A stretch of 64,000 nucleotides of DNA from an uncultured Spirochaetota bacterium (GTDB taxonomy: Bacteria; Spirochaetota; Spirochaetia; JAFGXN01): positions 62,001-126,000 of the forward strand of contig CALXOJ010000001.1 in assembly GCA_944390005.1 (NCBI GenBank). The letters run 5' to 3'. The notes beneath the pieces are model-generated. The model was given only the letters and a program-made list of their open reading frames with translations. It did no database searches and was not told the origin of the DNA. Made by a program: the position numbers and the translations under genes. Positions within the stretch are counted from its first letter, which is position 1. The number at the start of each line of letters is the position of its first letter. Below, in pieces: positions 1 to 8,791 of the stretch.

Positions 1-2
1 CT

Positions 3-935
3 GATAACAGTCAGCGAATCACCGGGGAAAAAGCGCAGAAGGGATCTCTTCATGCGGCAGATTCATCGCATTTGAACGGAAAGAACACTGAGGCAGCAGG
101 CGGCGAATCGCAAAAGACGGAAACGCTGCGGAAAGCCGAAACGGTTGCGGCTGCCGTGATCCGATCCGATGCGAAGGCAAAGACCAAAAACGATGCCGAT
201 CGAGAAACGCTTGCGGCAGACGGAAAGGCAAAGGCGGTTCCCAAAGAATCTGAAACTGCGAACCGATTGGACCGAATTGTAACGATTTCTGTATTGCGGG
301 AGGAAGCCGGTCAAAAAGGAGAGGGGGCTCTTAACGCCGGTAAAAATCGAGTGCAGGGTAAAATGACGGCAGGTGAAGAGAAAAATACGGAATTGCGCTC
401 CGATAAATCCGTGTTTGAATCAACATCGCTGCCGACCTCGATTCAAAGCGGGAAAGAAGCCGGCATTGCGGAAAATGCAGCGATTCGCCACATTACGAAA
501 GCCGATTTGATTCGCGAATTAAAGGATCAAGGCAGTGTAGAAATTCTTCGGGAAGCAAAAATTCTGGTTAAAGAAGGTCAGTCCGGTGAAATCAAATTGG
601 TTTTGCGTCCGCAAGAGCTCGGTACCGTAAAAATTAATTTGATTTTGGAAAATAAACATATAGTCGGCCGAATTTTTGTCGAAAATAATATAGTAAAGGA
701 AGCTTTGCAGACGGCTTTCGGTGATTTGAAAGAGGTCTTTGCGCAGCAAGGTATGGAATTGGGAGCGCTTGACGTCTTTGTCAGTCAGGAGTCTCGGGAA
801 GATTTTTGGCAGGCGGAAAACGATGATGCCGACACTATGCCGTTTAAATTGGCTCAGGCCGTCGGTGCCGTTGAAAAACATGCGCCGGTTGTGACTGTTT
901 TAGAGGATTACAGCCGAGTCAATATAGAAGTATAA
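3..935 (+). CDS. fliK: Flagellar hook-length control protein FliK, C-terminal part
   Basis: The reading frame is open from the left edge, so the true start lies outside the window. FliK measures hook length and, through FlhB, switches export from hook to filament subunits. The visible N-terminal half is low-complexity and rich in Lys, Glu and Ala, as in the variable ruler region. The last ~120 residues contain the conserved hook-control core (KLVLRPQELGTVKINLIL, followed by an export-core helix and Q-rich segment). It is followed after 28 nt by flgD, the usual partner. Assignment rests on the C-terminal core and the neighbours. FliK sequences diverge quickly outside that core. Confidence 0.85.
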   Translation, partial: DNSQRITGEKAQKGSLHAADSSHLNGKNTEAAGGESQKTETLRKAETVAAAVIRSDAKAKTKNDADRETLAADGKAKAVPKESETANRLDRIVTISVLREEAGQKGEGALNAGKNRVQGKMTAGEEKNTELRSDKSVFESTSLPTSIQSGKEAGIAENAAIRHITKADLIRELKDQGSVEILREAKILVKEGQSGEIKLVLRPQELGTVKINLILENKHIVGRIFVENNIVKEALQTAFGDLKEVFAQQGMELGALDVFVSQESREDFWQAENDDADTMPFKLAQAVGAVEKHAPVVTVLEDYSRVNIEV

Positions 936-939
936 AGCG

Positions 940-953
940 TTAAAACGTTTTAA
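940..953. repeat. Perfect 14-bp palindrome between fliK and flgD
   Basis: TTAAAACGTTTTAA is its own reverse complement. It lies immediately before the flgD Shine-Dalgarno (CGGAGG, 955-960). It could be a weak hairpin near the ribosome site or a binding half-site pair. AT-rich palindromes of this length also occur by chance. Confidence 0.4.
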
Positions 954-963
954 TCGGAGGAAA

Positions 964-1434
964 ATGATGGAAATGTCGGGGATCAATCCGAGCGTACAGA
1001 TGAACCGTTATTTTAATGCCGAAGAGCGTCTTGGGTTGGAAGAAACCATTGCCGGGCTCAACAGCGATTTAACGGCAAATAATAAACGGGTTGCAAAAAC
1101 AGAAATGGGGAAGGATGATTTCCTTTTGATTTTGGTTAAACAGTTGGCCAATCAGGATCCGACTGCCCCGGTTGAGGATAAACAGTTTATTGCGCAAATG
1201 GCGCAGTTTTCGACGTTGGAGCAGATGACGAATATGGCAAACGGATTTACACGTTTGTCTGAAGCGATTTCTGCATCTCAATCGGCGGCTTTGCTTGGGA
1301 AAGAGGTTACGGTTATCGACGGCGATTCGACGGTCACCGGAGTTGTGGAAGAGGTGAAAGGCCGCGAATATCCGCAGCTGAAAATCAACGGTTATTATTA
1401 CGGTTTTGATAAAATCGAGAGCGTTCGCTCGTAA
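964..1434 (+). CDS. flgD: Flagellar hook assembly scaffold FlgD
   Basis: FlgD forms the temporary cap under which hook subunits polymerise. The 156-residue protein has the conserved N-terminal segment around residues 48-75 (KDDFLLILVKQLANQDP, then QFIAQMAQFSTLEQM), which is the family signature. A short C-terminal beta region follows. It is shorter than enterobacterial FlgD (~230 residues) and lacks an extended Tudor/Fn-like insert, as in other spirochaetes. The start is one of two adjacent ATGs (964 or 967), just after GGAGG at 956-960. It sits between fliK and flgE, the standard hook gene order. Confidence 0.93.
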   Translation: MMEMSGINPSVQMNRYFNAEERLGLEETIAGLNSDLTANNKRVAKTEMGKDDFLLILVKQLANQDPTAPVEDKQFIAQMAQFSTLEQMTNMANGFTRLSEAISASQSAALLGKEVTVIDGDSTVTGVVEEVKGREYPQLKINGYYYGFDKIESVRS

Positions 1435-1449
1435 ACAGGGGGTTCCGTT

Positions 1450-2832
1450 ATGATGAGATCTTTATATGCCGGTGTTTCCGGGTTGCAAAATCACCAGACG
1501 CGCATGGACGTGATTGGTAACAATATTTCCAATGTTAATACGGTCGGTTTTAAGAAAAGCCGCGTCAATTTTCAGGACATGATCAGTCAGTCGATCGGCG
1601 GTGCAGCGGCTCCCAACGAGGTGCGCGGCGGTATCAATCCGAAACAGGTTGGATTGGGAATGTCGGTCGCGTCTATCGATACAATTCACACGCAGGGAGC
1701 GTTTCAGTCGACCGGTGTCGTGACAGACGTCGCCATCAGCGGTGAAGGATTTTTTATCATGAGTGAAGGAGAAAATTCGTTTTATACCCGCAACGGTGCC
1801 TTTGATGTGGATAAAGACGGAATTCTCGTCAATCCTGCAAACGGAATGCGGGTCATGGGATGGCAAACGCAGAATATCGAAGGAACCGACGTTCTTTCGA
1901 CAGCGGACGATTTGACCGAGCTCTACATTCCTATCGGACAGAAAGATCCGGCGCGCCAAACCGGATTGGTCGAACTCTCCTGTAATTTGAATAAAAATAC
2001 ATTGGCCATTGAGAATCCCGATGATTTGCGGGAAGTCATGGACCGCAGTTGGGTGGTCAATAAAACAATTTTCGATTCAGCTGGAAACGAACATGATTTG
2101 AGAGTGACGTATACTCGTGTTCCCGATCAGGAAAATCAGTGGCTGGGAACCGTTGAAATCGATCCGATGCTTGGTCAGGAAGCAGTCGGCGTGACTGTCG
2201 GCGGCGAAGGAGCGACGAATACATTTACGGTTCAGTTTGACAATTACGGCGTTCTGCAAAACGTTACCGACGGCAACGGTGTCATCGATGAAGAGGGCGA
2301 ACTGAATCTGGATATCGCTTATACGGTTGTACAGTCCGGTCCCGACGCAGACGGAAACCTTCAGCGGCTGAACTTTACATTGAAACTCGGTGAAATCGGC
2401 AATACGAGGGATTCAATGACACAGTATGCCGATACATCGACGACTAAAGCATTCCGACAAGACGGTTACGGTCTTGGATACATGGATTCGTTCAGAATCG
2501 ATGATGCCGGACAGATTACAGGCGTTTTTTCCAACGGAAACCGCCGCGTATTGGGTCAAATCGCGTTGGCGACCTTTACCAATCCCGAAGGTCTGGAAAA
2601 AGCCGGAGACAACACCTATGTTGTTTCAAACAACTCCGGTGATGCGTTGATCGGTCCTGCCGGAATTGCCGGAAAAGGAAAATTTTTGGCCGGTTCGCTG
2701 GAAATGAGCAACGTCGATTTGGCTGAATCTTTTACCGATATGATTGTCACGCAACGCGGATTTCAGGCCAATTCGAGAAGCATAACGACTTCCGATCAAA
2801 TGCTGCAAGAGTTGCTGACGCTGAAACGGTAA
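1450..2832 (+). CDS. flgE: Flagellar hook protein FlgE
   Basis: FlgE polymerises into the hook that links the motor to the periplasmic filament. The protein has 460 residues. The N-terminal rod/hook signature (SLYAGVSGLQNHQTRMDVIG, NNISNVNTVGFKKSR) and the C-terminal coiled-coil end (MIVTQRGFQANSRSITTSDQ) are both present. Numbered from the first Met, Lys165 and Cys178 coincide with the two residues that form the self-catalysed lysinoalanine cross-link in Treponema denticola FlgE. This supports both the annotation and a spirochaetal origin. It follows flgD by 15 nt and is followed by flbD. Confidence 0.97.
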   Translation: MMRSLYAGVSGLQNHQTRMDVIGNNISNVNTVGFKKSRVNFQDMISQSIGGAAAPNEVRGGINPKQVGLGMSVASIDTIHTQGAFQSTGVVTDVAISGEGFFIMSEGENSFYTRNGAFDVDKDGILVNPANGMRVMGWQTQNIEGTDVLSTADDLTELYIPIGQKDPARQTGLVELSCNLNKNTLAIENPDDLREVMDRSWVVNKTIFDSAGNEHDLRVTYTRVPDQENQWLGTVEIDPMLGQEAVGVTVGGEGATNTFTVQFDNYGVLQNVTDGNGVIDEEGELNLDIAYTVVQSGPDADGNLQRLNFTLKLGEIGNTRDSMTQYADTSTTKAFRQDGYGLGYMDSFRIDDAGQITGVFSNGNRRVLGQIALATFTNPEGLEKAGDNTYVVSNNSGDALIGPAGIAGKGKFLAGSLEMSNVDLAESFTDMIVTQRGFQANSRSITTSDQMLQELLTLKR

Positions 2833-2853
2833 CCCGAATCACGGTGATCGGTC

Positions 2854-3051
2854 ATGATTCAAGTCACAAAGCTGAACGGGCAGGTGTTTTATCTCAATCC
2901 GCATCAAATTGAGTCGATTGAGCTGACTCCCGATACAACCATTACCATGTTATCGGGAAAAAGACTTGTCGTAAAAGATGATTATGATGTAATATTAGAG
3001 AGAATCATTGATTACCGTAAACGGATCGGAGCTTTTAAAAACGAGGAGTAA
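2854..3051 (+). CDS. flbD: FlbD/SwrD family motility protein
   Basis: This 65-residue protein matches the small FlbD/SwrD family (MIQVTKLNGQVFYLNPHQIE, then an ITMLSGKRLVVK strand). The family lies between flgE and motA/fliL in spirochaetes and Firmicutes. In Bacillus subtilis SwrD raises flagellar torque, apparently through stator function. The biochemical role is unknown. Here it sits 21 nt after flgE and 6 nt before motA, consistent with a stator-related role. Confidence 0.9.
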   Translation: MIQVTKLNGQVFYLNPHQIESIELTPDTTITMLSGKRLVVKDDYDVILERIIDYRKRIGAFKNEE

Positions 3052-3057
3052 GCATTT

Positions 3058-3837
3058 ATGGATATCGCAACGATAATCGGTTTTGTCAGCGGTTTTATTC
3101 TGATTATTCTTTCTATTCTCATTGCCGGAGCCAGTCTGCTCCTGTACGTTGACGTCGCATCCGCCGTTTTGGTTATCTTCGGATCTTTCTTTGCGTGCGT
3201 CGCCGCATATCCGCTTTCCGTCACCAGAAATATGTTCAAGTATTTGGGCTTTATTTTCAGAAAGTACAAATATGATTACACCGGCGTCATCACGACAATT
3301 GTTTCTTTTTCCGAAAAGGCGCGCCGCGAGGGAATTTTAGCTCTGGAAGACGATATCGAAGATTTGGACGAACCGTTTTTGAAAAAAGGCATTCAGTTGG
3401 CGGTTGACGGAACCGATCCTGAAATCATCAAAAATATGCTGTTTATTGAGCTGGATAAGATGGAAGACCGTCACAATTCGGCTATCGGCTTTTTCAACTT
3501 GTGGGCTGGTGTCGGTCCGGCGTTTGGTATGATCGGAACGCTGCTTGGTTTGATTCAAATGTTGGCGAACTTGGAAGATCAGTCAAACCTCGCTTCCGGT
3601 ATGGCGTTGGCACTCGTTACGACCTTGTACGGATCGGTTATGGCGAATCTCTTCTTGTTGCCGATGAGAACCAAGCTGCAGGGCCGTCACGACTCTGAAG
3701 TCATGATGAAAGAAATCATGATTGAAGGAATCCTTTCAATTCAAGGCGGAGATAACCCGAGAATGATTCAGATGAAACTGGCCGCCTTCCTGCCGCCAAA
3801 AGAGCGATCGATTTTTGAACAAACGGCTGGAGTTTAA
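3058..3837 (+). CDS. motA: Flagellar motor stator protein MotA
   Basis: MotA is the torque-generating, ion-channel subunit of the stator. The 259-residue protein has four predicted membrane spans: two near the N-terminus (residues ~5-60) and two around residues 145-205. The signature VGPAFGMIGTLLGLIQML lies at the start of span 3. A cytoplasmic loop with charged residues lies between spans 2 and 3, where FliG contacts are made. It is followed by motB after 3 nt, so the two are translated together. Which ion is used cannot be told from this sequence alone. Confidence 0.96.
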   Translation: MDIATIIGFVSGFILIILSILIAGASLLLYVDVASAVLVIFGSFFACVAAYPLSVTRNMFKYLGFIFRKYKYDYTGVITTIVSFSEKARREGILALEDDIEDLDEPFLKKGIQLAVDGTDPEIIKNMLFIELDKMEDRHNSAIGFFNLWAGVGPAFGMIGTLLGLIQMLANLEDQSNLASGMALALVTTLYGSVMANLFLLPMRTKLQGRHDSEVMMKEIMIEGILSIQGGDNPRMIQMKLAAFLPPKERSIFEQTAGV

Positions 3838-3840
3838 GGA

Positions 3841-4587
3841 ATGGCAGAAAGAAAAAAGAAGCAGAAAATAGAGGATATGCCGGCTCCCGCGTACATGACG
3901 ACGTACGGAGACATGGTAACGCTTCTGTTGACCTTTTTCGTTCTGATGTACTCGGCTGAAACCGCCAAAGGCGAAGACGTTCAAGTCATTCTTTCCGCCT
4001 TCAAAGGCATGGGCATGATGTCCGGCGGCAATACGCTTGAAGAAGGAAAACTGGCCGAATTGGGAAATACTGTCGACAGTTTGCCGTCGCTGGAAAAAGG
4101 CCGCTCGCTGTCCGATGCCCGCAAACGCGCTGTCAGTGAATTTCAAACCGACACAGAAATCAAAAAGATGAAGGTTAAGGCGGATGAACGCGGTTTGGTG
4201 ATTACGATTGCCGGCGATCTTTTGTTTGAAGAGGGTTCCGCTGAAGTTAAGATTGAAGAGACGCGCGATGTTCTGCAGCGAGCTGCGCAAATTATTCGGG
4301 AGCACGCGGACGGCCGAAAAGTCCGCATTGAGGGGCATACGGACAGCAGCGCTCCGCCGATTGACAGTCCGTACAAAAACAACTGGGAACTTTCCGCTGC
4401 TCGTGCTATCAACGTATTGCGTTACTTGGTTGATTACAATGTCGATGAATCGTGCTTTCAAGTTGCGGGCTTTGCAGATACCGTTCCGATTGAAGACAAC
4501 GATTTGCCTGAGGGGCAGGCGTACAACCGCCGTGTTGACATTGTCATTCTCTCTGACGGACATCTGAATACAAAATATGATTTTTAA
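3841..4587 (+). CDS. motB: Flagellar motor stator protein MotB
   Basis: MotB anchors the stator to peptidoglycan and carries the ion-binding Asp. The 248-residue protein has a basic N-terminus and a single span beginning YMTTYGDMVTLLLTFFVLMYS with the essential Asp at residue 24. A plug/linker follows, then a C-terminal OmpA-like peptidoglycan-binding domain (IEGHTDSSAPP, then NNWELSAARAINVLRYLVD). Length and order are normal. It is coupled to motA. Confidence 0.97.
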   Translation: MAERKKKQKIEDMPAPAYMTTYGDMVTLLLTFFVLMYSAETAKGEDVQVILSAFKGMGMMSGGNTLEEGKLAELGNTVDSLPSLEKGRSLSDARKRAVSEFQTDTEIKKMKVKADERGLVITIAGDLLFEEGSAEVKIEETRDVLQRAAQIIREHADGRKVRIEGHTDSSAPPIDSPYKNNWELSAARAINVLRYLVDYNVDESCFQVAGFADTVPIEDNDLPEGQAYNRRVDIVILSDGHLNTKYDF

Positions 4588-4612
4588 TCTTGGCAAAGGG
4601 CGAAAAATCTGT

Positions 4613-4644
4613 TAAAATTTTTCGGAAAATAACGATAATATAAT
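4613..4644 (+). promoter_or_regulatory. Candidate internal promoter upstream of fliL
   Basis: The 83-nt motB-fliL gap is the widest in the first part of the operon. It holds a consensus TATAAT (4639-4644). Overlapping it is a sigma-28-like site: TAAA (4613-4616), 14 nt, then AACGATAA (4631-4638), which matches GCCGATAA at six of eight bases. The spacing is one short of ideal and no good -35 fits the TATAAT. Either or neither may be used. Confidence 0.35.
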
Positions 4645-4670
4645 AGGTATGTTTTTACGGGAGGTGCTTT

Positions 4671-5216
4671 ATGCCCGATATGGACAATGAAGAATTGGAA
4701 AACGAGTCAACTTCAAATTCGCCTACGGGTTTCGGCGGTGCGCACCGTTCCTTTTTGGGATTGATTGTCACCGTTTTAAAATGGGTTCTGTTGATTATTG
4801 TCGGTGTGGTGGTTGTTGCCGCCATCAATGTCGGTGTAAATTATATCATGAATCGCGGCGATGGAGCGGGCCGGCAATCTCAGTCTTCTGTCTATGACGG
4901 CGTTCAGCCTGTGCGTTCTTGGTACGATGGTATCGGAGAAATTCGTGTTTCGACAAAAGATTCGACGCCGTATACGGTTGTTATTCGCGTGCAGTTGGGA
5001 TACAAACAGGACGACAAAGCAATTCAGACGGCGCTGGTCAGTCAGAATCCGTATATTAAAGCTAAAGTACGCGAGTATTTTTCGGAAAAACGGGTTAATG
5101 AGTTGAATGACGAAGCGAAAATCGCCGCAGAATTGAAGCAAAAAATCAATAATATCATCGGCGGTAAAGGTATTGATATCGTCATAATTACGGAAAAGAC
5201 CGTTATCGAAATGTAA
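4671..5216 (+). CDS. fliL: Flagellar basal body-associated protein FliL
   Basis: FliL is a single-pass inner-membrane protein that surrounds or stabilises the stator. The 181-residue sequence has an N-terminal cytoplasmic stretch and one membrane span at about residues 33-57 (LIVTVLKWVLLIIVGVVVVA). A periplasmic FliL domain ends in VIITEKTVIEM. A strong Shine-Dalgarno (GGGAGGTG) precedes the ATG. It lies between motB and fliM, as in other spirochaetes. Confidence 0.92.
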   Translation: MPDMDNEELENESTSNSPTGFGGAHRSFLGLIVTVLKWVLLIIVGVVVVAAINVGVNYIMNRGDGAGRQSQSSVYDGVQPVRSWYDGIGEIRVSTKDSTPYTVVIRVQLGYKQDDKAIQTALVSQNPYIKAKVREYFSEKRVNELNDEAKIAAELKQKINNIIGGKGIDIVIITEKTVIEM

Positions 5217-5232
5217 CGGCAGAGGATTCGCC

Positions 5233-6264
5233 ATGAGTGATACATTAAGTCAGGACGAAATAGACGAACTTCTCAAAGCCATCTCCTCCGGAGAAATGGA
5301 GGATACCAATTACAGCAGAGAAGCCAATAAGCGGAAAATCAAAATTTACGATTTCCGTCGTCCCGACAAATTCTCAAAGGATCAGATTCGCACCGTTTCA
5401 ATTATGCACGAAACGTTTGCGCGTTTGACAACAACCTCTTTGTCGGCTCAGTTGCGTTGTTTGATTAATGTCCACGTAGCCAGTGTTGATCAGCTGACGT
5501 ACGAGGAGTTCATCCGCTCGATTCCGAATCATACGACTTTGGGTATCATCAACATGGATCCGCTGAAAGGTTCGGCAGTTTTGGAGATTGATCCGTCGAT
5601 TACATTCAGCATTATCGATCGGCTCTTCGGCGGCGCCGGAACGAACTTCAAAATGCAGCGCGACTTAACCGATATCGAACAGGCTGTCATGGAGGGGATT
5701 ATTGTCAAAATCCTCGGAAATTTGCGCGAGGCGTGGGGTCAGGTTATCGATTTAAGACCGCGTTTGGGAAACATTGAAACCAATCCGCAGTTTGCACAGA
5801 TTGTTCCGCCGTCGGAAATGGTTGTATTGGTAACGCTGGAAACTAAAATCGGCGATGTCGAAGGGATGATTAATCTCTGCATCCCGTATATTACTATTGA
5901 ACCGATTATTTCCAAATTGTCGGCGCAGTATATGTACGCCTCGGTTCGCAGCGGCGGTACGACAGAGAGTTTAAATATTCTCCGTTCGCGGATTTCAAAT
6001 GTCAACGTTAATTTGATTGCTGAAATCGGCAGTTTAGACATTAAGGTTAAAGATGTTGTCAATTTAAAAGCCGGCGACTTTGTCCGGTTGCCGGGCGTCC
6101 GTTACGACGGAGAAATTATTTTGAAAATCGGAAACCGCAACAAATTCCGTTGTAAGCCGGGAATTGTCGGTAAAAAAATGGCGGTTCAAATCACGGGACT
6201 GTTGGAGGACAACGACCGCGACAAATTCGATGAGCTGCAAGCAGAAGGAGAAGAAAATGAGTGA
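5233..6264 (+). CDS. fliM: Flagellar motor switch protein FliM
   Basis: FliM is a C-ring protein that binds phosphorylated CheY and sets rotation direction. In its 343 residues the N-terminal CheY-binding peptide (LSQDEIDELL) comes first. The CheC-like middle domain follows, including the conserved GGAGTNF region. A C-terminal SpoA domain (VVNLKAGDFVRL) comes last. The 3' end overlaps fliY by 8 nt, so translation is probably coupled. Confidence 0.97.
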   Translation: MSDTLSQDEIDELLKAISSGEMEDTNYSREANKRKIKIYDFRRPDKFSKDQIRTVSIMHETFARLTTTSLSAQLRCLINVHVASVDQLTYEEFIRSIPNHTTLGIINMDPLKGSAVLEIDPSITFSIIDRLFGGAGTNFKMQRDLTDIEQAVMEGIIVKILGNLREAWGQVIDLRPRLGNIETNPQFAQIVPPSEMVVLVTLETKIGDVEGMINLCIPYITIEPIISKLSAQYMYASVRSGGTTESLNILRSRISNVNVNLIAEIGSLDIKVKDVVNLKAGDFVRLPGVRYDGEIILKIGNRNKFRCKPGIVGKKMAVQITGLLEDNDRDKFDELQAEGEENE

Positions 6265-7336
6265 CGGTTCTTTAAGTCAAGAAGAAATCGATGCGTTATT
6301 GCAAGGCATTCCTTCGTTCGATTCGAAGTCGGCCGCCGCAAAAAAAGCGCCCCCCGCTTCGCAAATCAAAGCTGAATTTGAAAGCATTCCGCGTAAAATA
6401 CAGAACGAATACGTAAAAAATCTGGAGACATTGACCGGCGTGTCCGTAACGCTCAAGGGAATCGAGGTCGCAGAAGTCGATTCTGAGTCAATTTTAACTA
6501 AGTTGCCGGATGAAGTGGTTTACTTTAACGCTTCTTTCAGCGGATTTGAAAAAAACAGTCATCTTTATCTTTTTTCGAAAGAGACCGCACGCGTCATTGC
6601 CGAAAAAATGATGGGGCAGACGCTTGACGGAATTTCGGAAGCCACCGTTTCAGCTATCGGCGAGGTGATTAATCTTTTCAACTCGGCCGTTGTCACCGAA
6701 ATGGAGAAAGAGGGAGTTTCGTTGACGCCTGACGCTGTTAACGGTAATTTGAATCTTTCCGGATCAATCGGACTTCCGAAGGGATCATTTATTTTGGTTT
6801 CTTACGATTTGAAAATCAACGGATTCGAAGACGGTAAATTATATGAGCTGTACGCGGATTCGGTTGCCAGGGTTATGCTCAAAAAGAGCAGCGCCTCGCC
6901 AACGAAAAAAAACTCTTTGGAGGACATGTTAAATATGAACGATCAACCCGTTTCCGGCGTCGGCGCGAATGTCGGTCAAGCTGCCGCTCAAAATTCTCCC
7001 GTTAATCAAGTCGGGGCGGTGCATCCCGCTGTCTTTTCCGGTTTAACGGACGTTTCCGGGTTAACGCCTGCCGAACAGAGCAATATCAGCCTTTTGATGG
7101 ACGTTTACATGGAAATGACTGTCGAATTGGGACGTACAAAACGGTTGATTAAGGATATCCTTCAAATGGGAGAAGGAACCATCATTGCTTTGGATAAGCT
7201 GGCCGGCGAACCGGTTGATATTTTGGTCAATCATAAGTTGATCGCTAAAGGAGAGGTTGTCGTTATTGACGAGAACTTCGGTGTGCGTGTTACGGAAATC
7301 ATTTCGCCGATGGAGCGGGTTTCCGACATTATGTAA
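6257..7336 (+). CDS. fliY: Flagellar motor switch phosphatase FliY (CheC-FliN fusion type)
   Basis: FliY replaces FliN in spirochaetes and Firmicutes and can dephosphorylate CheY. The start at 6257 is chosen because it places a CheY-binding peptide like that of FliM (LSQEEIDALL) at the N-terminus and overlaps fliM by only 8 nt. The 359 residues contain a CheC-like domain with the active-site pair Glu136 and Asn139 (GEVINLF). A Pro/Asn-rich linker follows, then a C-terminal FliN/SpoA domain (PVDILVNHKLIAKGEVVVID). A longer upstream frame exists but would run far into fliM. Confidence 0.95.
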   Translation: MSDGSLSQEEIDALLQGIPSFDSKSAAAKKAPPASQIKAEFESIPRKIQNEYVKNLETLTGVSVTLKGIEVAEVDSESILTKLPDEVVYFNASFSGFEKNSHLYLFSKETARVIAEKMMGQTLDGISEATVSAIGEVINLFNSAVVTEMEKEGVSLTPDAVNGNLNLSGSIGLPKGSFILVSYDLKINGFEDGKLYELYADSVARVMLKKSSASPTKKNSLEDMLNMNDQPVSGVGANVGQAAAQNSPVNQVGAVHPAVFSGLTDVSGLTPAEQSNISLLMDVYMEMTVELGRTKRLIKDILQMGEGTIIALDKLAGEPVDILVNHKLIAKGEVVVIDENFGVRVTEIISPMERVSDIM

Positions 7337-7346
7337 GGTCGTTGAA

Positions 7347-7949
7347 TTGACGAAAAAATGCTTTATTCTTATTTTTCTGATTGTTTTCTGTCTGCCGCTT
7401 TTTTCGCAGGAGAACAGCGGAGACGGAGAACCCGTTGCGCCCGCAGCGGAAACGGAGATTAACGAAGAGAACCTATCGATTTCGACTGAAACTGTCGATG
7501 AAAATTTTGAAAGCGGCGGAATCGGCGCGCGGCCGGTTGTCAGCATGATTTTCGGTCTTCTGCTGATTGCGCTGCTTTTCTTCTTTCTATTCCGTTATTT
7601 TAAAAGACTGACAAAACCGACCGTTTCGCCTGAAGGCGGATTTTTTCGTGTGTTGGCCTCTGAGTCGCTGTTCGGCAGCCGTTATATTCACATCGTCAAA
7701 GCCGGTTCTTCATACTATTTTTTGGCATCGGCGGATAACGAGGTGACACTTCTAGAAAAAATCGAAGATCCCGAAATGATTCAATCGATCGAACTGTACG
7801 TTTCTTCGATTCCAACTGAGCCGCAGACATTTCAGGAACGGTTGATGAGCGCTGTTCAAAAATCGAAAATTCGCGTTTCAATGGACGAAACGGCGCGTAA
7901 AATGGGCGAGCGTCTGAAAAAACAGGGCGATAAATTTAAAAAAATGTAG
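7347..7949 (+). CDS. fliO: Flagellar biosynthesis protein FliO (FliZ)
   Basis: FliO helps the FliP export ring assemble. The likely start is the TTG at 7347, preceded by AAGG at 7335-7338. It gives a 200-residue protein opening with a hydrophobic signal segment (CFILIFLIVFCLPLFSQ). A periplasmic acidic stretch follows, then a membrane span near residues 61-80 (MIFGLLLIALLFFFLF), then the conserved FliO domain with VLASESLFGSRYIHIVK. It lies directly upstream of fliP, as expected. Confidence is lower on the exact start than on the identity. Confidence 0.85.
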   Translation: MTKKCFILIFLIVFCLPLFSQENSGDGEPVAPAAETEINEENLSISTETVDENFESGGIGARPVVSMIFGLLLIALLFFFLFRYFKRLTKPTVSPEGGFFRVLASESLFGSRYIHIVKAGSSYYFLASADNEVTLLEKIEDPEMIQSIELYVSSIPTEPQTFQERLMSAVQKSKIRVSMDETARKMGERLKKQGDKFKKM

Positions 7950-7966
7950 CTTCTTGCAGGGAAATA

Positions 7967-7975
7967 TGTTATAAT
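7967..7975 (+). promoter_or_regulatory. Possible extended -10 promoter before fliP
   Basis: TGT directly followed by TATAAT (7970-7975) forms an extended -10 element in the 44-nt fliO-fliP gap, with the fliP ATG 18 nt downstream. No recognisable -35 sits at the right distance. Confidence 0.3.
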
Positions 7976-7993
7976 TCTTCCAATGGGAGGACT

Positions 7994-8782
7994 ATGAGCA
8001 AGAAGTTTCTCTTTTTGTTGATATTTTGCGCGTCGGTCTTTTTAGGATCAGACGGTTATGCGCAATCTGCTCTTGATACGCGGACAGAATCGGAAAATTT
8101 GGCGATTCCGTTTATTGATATGACTGTGCGTTCGCCGCAGAATAATCAGGAAACGGCGCTTTCTATTCAACTCATTCTTTTACTTGCCATTATCACACTT
8201 TCACCGTCAATCATCGTTTTGATGACTTCGTTCTTGAGACTGGCGATTGTCTTTGACTTCATTAAAAGAGCACTTTCTCTGCAGTCGGCGCCTCCGAATC
8301 AGGTCGTTATGGGCATTGCGCTTTTTCTCTCGCTTTTCATTATGTGGCCGACGTTGTCAGAGATTTACAACAAGGCTTATATTCCTTATACAGAGGGTGA
8401 ATTGACAACGGCTGAGATGATTGAAGAAGCCGAAAGTCCGATTCGCCTTTTTATGTACCGTCAAATGGCAGGGAATCACGATAATATCGCCCTGTTTATG
8501 CGGATGGGAGATCTGCCGAAACCGAATAACCTCTCTGATGTTCCGACGCACGTTTTGATTCCCGCTTTTATTCTGAATGAATTGACGGTTGCATTTAAAA
8601 TCGGGATTCTGATTTTTTTACCGTTTATCGTTATTGATTTGATTGTTGCGTCGATTTTGATGTCGATGGGAATGATTATGTTGCCGCCGGTAATGATTTC
8701 TATGCCGTTTAAAATCGCGCTTTTCGTTATGGTTGACGGCTGGACGCTGCTAACGCAGCAATTGATGATCAGTTTTAGGTAG
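7994..8782 (+). CDS. fliP: Flagellar export gate protein FliP
   Basis: FliP forms the core of the type III export gate. The 262 residues start with a cleavable signal peptide (FLFLLIFCASVFLGSDGYAQ). Multiple membrane spans follow, with the family signatures LSPSIIVLMTSFLRLAIVF and LMSMGMIMLPPVMISMPFKI. Length is normal. It is followed by fliQ after 9 nt. Confidence 0.97.
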   Translation: MSKKFLFLLIFCASVFLGSDGYAQSALDTRTESENLAIPFIDMTVRSPQNNQETALSIQLILLLAIITLSPSIIVLMTSFLRLAIVFDFIKRALSLQSAPPNQVVMGIALFLSLFIMWPTLSEIYNKAYIPYTEGELTTAEMIEEAESPIRLFMYRQMAGNHDNIALFMRMGDLPKPNNLSDVPTHVLIPAFILNELTVAFKIGILIFLPFIVIDLIVASILMSMGMIMLPPVMISMPFKIALFVMVDGWTLLTQQLMISFR

Positions 8783-8791
8783 GGGGAGGGT

